A stretch of DNA of 55,264 bases, from the NCBI GenBank assembly GCA_902781545.1, contig CACZJR010000005.1, positions 1 to 55,264 of the forward strand, in the 5' to 3' direction. The position numbers and the translations under genes were made by a program. Below, piece after piece: positions 52,010 through 55,264 of the stretch (its first letter is position 1; each line of letters begins with the position of its first letter). The stretch is from an uncultured Spirochaetales bacterium. Lineage in GTDB: Bacteria; Spirochaetota; Spirochaetia; Sphaerochaetales; Sphaerochaetaceae. Below the pieces are notes generated by a model. It ran no database searches. It was given only the letters and a program-made list of their open reading frames with translations, and was not told where the DNA came from.

Positions 52010-52948
52010 ATGAGCGAGTATTACAGACAGTTCCTAACCTCCATCCAGAGCAGCTACAAGACCCTCGAGCGCAGAACAGATCTCAATACCGGTGCGGAGG
52101 CCCTGTACCGTGACGGAGTCCTCATCGCATCTGAAGGCGGCGAAGTCAGTAAGGCAGACCTGTCAGAGCTCATCACGGCGGAACCGCATCTTGTGTTGTT
52201 CGGCTGCGGCCATGTGGGGAAGGCCCTTTATGACCTTGCCGTCCTGCAGGACATGAAGGTAACAGTCATAGACCCCAGAGAAGAACTTCTCACGAAGGAG
52301 AGATTCCCTCTGGCAACACGGATCAACACACAGTATGAGAATTTCCTCTCACAGGATCATACGGACCTCATATCACCCTATTACTGCATCTTCACCCACG
52401 GTCACACCTATGACTCAGACTGCCTCCTGTACGCGCTCAGACACCCGCACACATACATCGGCATGATCGGGTCCAAGGCAAAGATAGCCTGCTGCTTCGA
52501 CATCATGCGGGAAAACGGCATAACCGAGTCCCAGCTAGAGGATGTCCGTTCACCCATCGGGCTTCAGATAAACGCCGTCACGCCCCAGGAAATCGCCGTG
52601 GCGATCATGGCACAGATCATCTCAGTGTTCCGCAAGGACAAGAACGCAGTCAAGATCGATGCCTCACTTCTCAAGAAGGCCTCAGAGCAGCCCGGCATCA
52701 TGGTGAGGATTGTTGAGAAGACAGGCTCCACACCACGCTCCGTGGGATCCATGATGTTTGTCACACAGGACGGAATCTGCGGTACAGTCGGCGGAGGAGC
52801 CATTGAGAACCATGCCATTGAGAGGGCAAAAAAAATGCTCAAGCAGGAAGAATCATTCCTTCTTGAGCATCTCGAGCTGCAGCGTGATCAGCTTCTCGGC
52901 ATGACCTGCGGCGGCAGCAACACCTTGCTTTACAAAGCCGTCAGATGA
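52010..52948 (+). CDS. XdhC/CoxI-family maturation factor with reversed domain order
   Basis: A 312-residue molybdenum-hydroxylase maturation protein. Residues ~60-205 are the NAD-binding-like Rossmann half (VLFGCGHVGKALYDLA, VIDPREELLTKERFP, YIGMIGSKAK). Residues ~225-312 are the XdhC_CoxI half (VEKTGSTPRSVGSMMFV, GTVGGGAIENHA, GMTCGGS). In most XdhC proteins these come in the opposite order. XdhC binds molybdenum cofactor and helps its sulfuration (here perhaps selenation) and insertion. AGAAGGAGA precedes ATG 52010. The last 120 bases contain a terminator for the opposite strand. Confidence 0.88.
   Translation: MSEYYRQFLTSIQSSYKTLERRTDLNTGAEALYRDGVLIASEGGEVSKADLSELITAEPHLVLFGCGHVGKALYDLAVLQDMKVTVIDPREELLTKERFPLATRINTQYENFLSQDHTDLISPYYCIFTHGHTYDSDCLLYALRHPHTYIGMIGSKAKIACCFDIMRENGITESQLEDVRSPIGLQINAVTPQEIAVAIMAQIISVFRKDKNAVKIDASLLKKASEQPGIMVRIVEKTGSTPRSVGSMMFVTQDGICGTVGGGAIENHAIERAKKMLKQEESFLLEHLELQRDQLLGMTCGGSNTLLYKAVR
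52828..52870 (-). terminator. Intrinsic terminator for the lipoprotein gene, inside xdhC
   Basis: Read on the minus strand, ATGCTCAAG pairs with CTTGAGCAT (9 bp, 52835-52843 with 52862-52870). After one mismatch AGGAA pairs with TTCCT, the loop is six bases, and eight T's follow (52828-52835). It lies 82 bases past the lipoprotein stop, within the coding sequence of the convergent xdhC gene. Confidence 0.85.
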
Positions 52949-52951
52949 GCA

Positions 52952-54451
52952 TCATGTAAGCGGCAGCATCATTGCGATCATGCTGTACATGATGTCAAGC
53001 AGAACCTGGTACTCTGCATCTGTAAGAATCAGAAGGCTTGTCGTGACCACGTTCGTGAATCCGGCAGTGAACTGTTTGGCAAGGTCACTGATTCCTTCCT
53101 CAGTTGCCGTGATAAGATTTCCGATTGACTCCATCATATCAGAGAACCCGTAGTCATCCCTGCCTGTGAGGGCATGGACAATATCATCCAGCTCGTCCTC
53201 TGAAGTGTACTCCGGATCGGCTTCCTTCTTCGCCTCAAGCTCCTCCATTAGGACATCAAAGTCAAAGTCCTCCGGGATATCGTAATGCTCACCGTGCTGC
53301 TGGAGATAGCTGTGGATTCCATCAAGGATATCCGTGACTGAATCTCCGAGACTTGAAGGTGCCTCAGTGGCATGCTCAAGATCGGACAGGATCTCATAGT
53401 TGTTCCCGAAGTGCACATAAGAGGCTACAACAGATCCCCAGATTCCATTGGTGTAGTCCTCGAAACAGATGTGCAGGGAGAGCATGAGATATATGAAGAA
53501 GTCCTCGATTGTCAGACCGCGGTCAATCTTGCCGGGATCCTCGAAGAGCATCATGACAACTCCGCCGATGGTCTTGTCCACAGGCATGTATTTGACGTAT
53601 GTCATCTCATACGCTGCCTTCAGGGCCTTTGACTCCATGATGAAGGTGTTGTACTTAAGCTCATCGAACTTCTTGTCAGTTGAGATCAGGTCAACCATCT
53701 TGCTGACGGTTTTTCCCAGGATGCTTGCGACAACAGGGTTCACCACACCGTCTTCGGCTCTTGAGATATCCCTTGTGTTCTCCACAAGTGAGGTGAAATC
53801 AACGTCAGCGAGGATATCCAGAGTCGCGATATCAGCTATCACCTTGATGGTGTCGACGCACTTCCTTCCGATATCAGACACCTCATCGGGATTAACATTC
53901 TCCTTCATGATTGAGGAAGCCATCTTGTTCAGGATGGCTGTCAATGCGATATCCTCCATCTGAGGCACCCTGGCTTCGGTGTCTATTGTCTCAAGACTGT
54001 CATGGATATCCTGGACTGCCCTCACAATCGACCATCTCACATCGGCCATTGCCTCATCCACCGCATAACCCTCAAGGGCACTGATGAGATCGGAGGCCTG
54101 GTTTATGATTGCCTCTCTCACTGCATCGGCGTCCTCGGTAGGGACATCCTGGTCAAGAAGATCCCTCAAGGCCGCAGCCCGCTGATGGGATTTCCTGATA
54201 TCAGCCATAGTGTCAATGATCTTTGCGGCGTGATTCAGGTCTATTGTGATGTTTCCGTCCTTATCCCTGACGATTGCACCGGCGACATAAGCGGCACTTG
54301 CCTCGGCTTTTCTTACATCGGGCTTGATGCCGTAGATGTTATGGCTCATGGCGCCCATGCCTGATCCCAGACCGGAATAGAATTCCTGGGAGCATGCCGT
54401 GATGCCCAGAAGCAAGACTACAATAATAAAAAGGAATGCGATTTTTCTCAT
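52952..54451 (-). CDS. Large helical lipoprotein, unknown function
   Basis: A 499-residue lipoprotein with signal MRKIAFLFIIVVLLLGITAC (lipobox ITAC). The mature part is mostly amphipathic helix with many acidic residues and no Cys cluster or enzyme motif. A Pro/Asp/Glu-rich linker (DIPEDFDFDVLMEELEAKKE) precedes the last ~80 residues. GAAGGG precedes ATG 54451; upstream in-frame sequence runs over the terminator of the next gene and is not coding. It probably sits in the outer membrane or periplasm beside the barrel protein encoded upstream. I do not recognise the family. Confidence 0.78.
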   Translation of the reverse strand: MRKIAFLFIIVVLLLGITACSQEFYSGLGSGMGAMSHNIYGIKPDVRKAEASAAYVAGAIVRDKDGNITIDLNHAAKIIDTMADIRKSHQRAAALRDLLDQDVPTEDADAVREAIINQASDLISALEGYAVDEAMADVRWSIVRAVQDIHDSLETIDTEARVPQMEDIALTAILNKMASSIMKENVNPDEVSDIGRKCVDTIKVIADIATLDILADVDFTSLVENTRDISRAEDGVVNPVVASILGKTVSKMVDLISTDKKFDELKYNTFIMESKALKAAYEMTYVKYMPVDKTIGGVVMMLFEDPGKIDRGLTIEDFFIYLMLSLHICFEDYTNGIWGSVVASYVHFGNNYEILSDLEHATEAPSSLGDSVTDILDGIHSYLQQHGEHYDIPEDFDFDVLMEELEAKKEADPEYTSEDELDDIVHALTGRDDYGFSDMMESIGNLITATEEGISDLAKQFTAGFTNVVTTSLLILTDAEYQVLLDIMYSMIAMMLPLT

Positions 54452-54478
54452 ATTACAATACCCTTCATGGAGTATAAC

Positions 54479-54509
54479 AAAAAAAGGGGATGTTTGGTAA
54501 CATCCCCTT
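54479..54509 (-). terminator. Strong intrinsic terminator after the outer-membrane protein gene
   Basis: An 11-bp perfect stem (AAGGGGATGTT, 54484-54494, with AACATCCCCTT, 54499-54509), a four-base loop and a seven-base T tract on the minus strand. It ends the barrel-protein transcript 22 bases after its stop and isolates the lipoprotein gene. Confidence 0.9.
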
Positions 54510-54530
54510 GCGAGAAAAGCGTTAATCCGC

Positions 54531-55264
54531 TTATTTGTCGTAACCAAGAACGAACTTGACTGCCAGTGAGTCAACCGGATGATCTCCGAGCTCCTCACCG
54601 AACTCCTGCCATCCGTATGCGACATCAAGCTCTGCGAACGGGAGCCAGATGCCGGCACCGACTGACATAAAGCCGCGGTTGACACCGACTCTTGCCTTTA
54701 CGATGTTGAACAGGCCGAGCTCTGCACCGAGGTTCAGGTGAAGCAGAAGATCGCTTGCCCTGAATGTGTCTGAGCTGAAGCTCTTGACCAGCTCGAACAT
54801 GTCGATCAGGTCAGCTGTGATGACGGGCTGGATGACATTGAGCTTTGGAGCGAAAGCCGCACCGAAGTTCAGTGTCCACGGGGTCTGGATCTCGAACTCG
54901 GCAGAATCCCTTGCCTCAGGGGCATCCTCAGGAACCGGGATCGCACCCTCAGAGAAGGAGTTGACCAGATAACCCATGCCGGTATAGCTCTTCATGTGGT
55001 ATGTGCCGTTGAGGTTGTTTGCAGTTGCGCTCAAGGTCAGCTGGTCATCAAAGAGACCGAATGTTACGCCGACATCAAACGGGACTGCATATCCGCCCAT
55101 GACAGGAGTGTCCCAGAGAAGGACCTTCTCGGCATCAGTATCTCCGCCGACGATATCCAGGATCTTGCTTCCGCCGATTCCCTTGAAGTATGCCTTGTAG
55201 ACACCGTGTACTGAAACACCTGCGCTGAATGAGAAAGCGGATGTGTCGATGATCTTCAGTCCCA
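54531..55264 (-). CDS. Outer-membrane beta-barrel protein, C-terminal part
   Basis: The last 244 codons of a gene whose start lies beyond the window. The sequence alternates strand-forming segments: FSFSAGVSVHGVYKAYFKGIGG, VGVTFGLFDDQLTLSATANNL, LLLHLNLGAELGLFNIVKARVGVNRGFMSVGAGIWL and FAELDVAYGWQEFG, ending DSLAVKFVLGYDK. This pattern is like the FadL/PorV or UPF0164-type surface proteins common in spirochaetes, but the exact family is uncertain. A strong terminator follows directly. Confidence 0.75.
   Translation of the reverse strand, partial: GLKIIDTSAFSFSAGVSVHGVYKAYFKGIGGSKILDIVGGDTDAEKVLLWDTPVMGGYAVPFDVGVTFGLFDDQLTLSATANNLNGTYHMKSYTGMGYLVNSFSEGAIPVPEDAPEARDSAEFEIQTPWTLNFGAAFAPKLNVIQPVITADLIDMFELVKSFSSDTFRASDLLLHLNLGAELGLFNIVKARVGVNRGFMSVGAGIWLPFAELDVAYGWQEFGEELGDHPVDSLAVKFVLGYDK

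Overview
The window reads as a chromosomal segment of an anaerobic spirochaete, probably a Sphaerochaeta/Treponema relative from a gut-type habitat. The basis is gene content rather than any marker RNA: a solute-binding protein whose mature end reads GGSQE after an FA cleavage site, a eukaryotic-type hexokinase, a roughly 500-residue serine hydroxymethyltransferase, ferredoxin-linked 2-oxoacid oxidation, several outer-membrane barrel and lipoprotein genes, and moderate G+C. Genes are tightly packed in operons with many ATGA/GTGA overlaps. No intergenic gap exceeds 300 bases, and I saw no rRNA, tRNA, CRISPR array, insertion sequence or prophage.

Layout. 1-2.6 kb (minus): two paralogous outer-membrane proteins, a small membrane protein and the 5' part of polA. 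2.7-9.4 kb (minus): korD-korA-korB-korC-sucC-sucD-nadE, coupling ferredoxin-dependent 2-oxoglutarate oxidation to succinyl-CoA synthetase. 9.5-13.1 kb: a VTT-domain membrane protein, then a divergent biotin ECF transporter (bioY, ATPase, EcfT) and a HAD phosphatase. 13.1-21.0 kb (minus): a PflX-like radical SAM gene, then hypB, a 942-residue flavo/iron-sulfur oxidoreductase, hypA, a TrmD fused to an aminoglycoside-phosphotransferase-like kinase, an ACT-domain protein and a DUF711 protein. 21-26 kb: patatin phospholipase and a small partner, hexokinase, an exported protein and exonuclease I.

26-36 kb (plus) is one long coupled block. It holds a BMP-type nucleoside ABC transporter (binding protein, double ATPase, two permeases), then a single-chain molybdenum hydroxylase with its own polyferredoxin tail, then prfA and prmC. 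36-42 kb (minus): rpiB, rel, a glyA-hydantoinase-cdd operon and an overlooked 43-codon gene, with infA divergent. 42.3-50.4 kb (minus): a TetR-controlled RND efflux operon (tetR, adaptor, pump, lipoprotein, TolC) followed by a DnaQ-like exonuclease. 50.4-52.9 kb: yqeB and yqeC (selenium-dependent molybdenum-hydroxylase accessory genes) divergent from a domain-swapped XdhC. The window ends in a 499-residue lipoprotein and a partial outer-membrane protein.

Together the accessory genes suggest purine/pyrimidine scavenging. Nucleosides enter through the BMP transporter, nucleobases could be oxidised by the ferredoxin-tailed hydroxylase matured by YqeB/YqeC/XdhC, and the hydantoinase and cytidine deaminase act on pyrimidines. 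The most unusual single item is the TrmD-kinase fusion lying next to nickel-chaperone genes. Others are the polyferredoxin-fused hydroxylase, the permuted XdhC, a terminator hidden antisense inside xdhC, and several promoters placed so that transcription would begin at the start codon.
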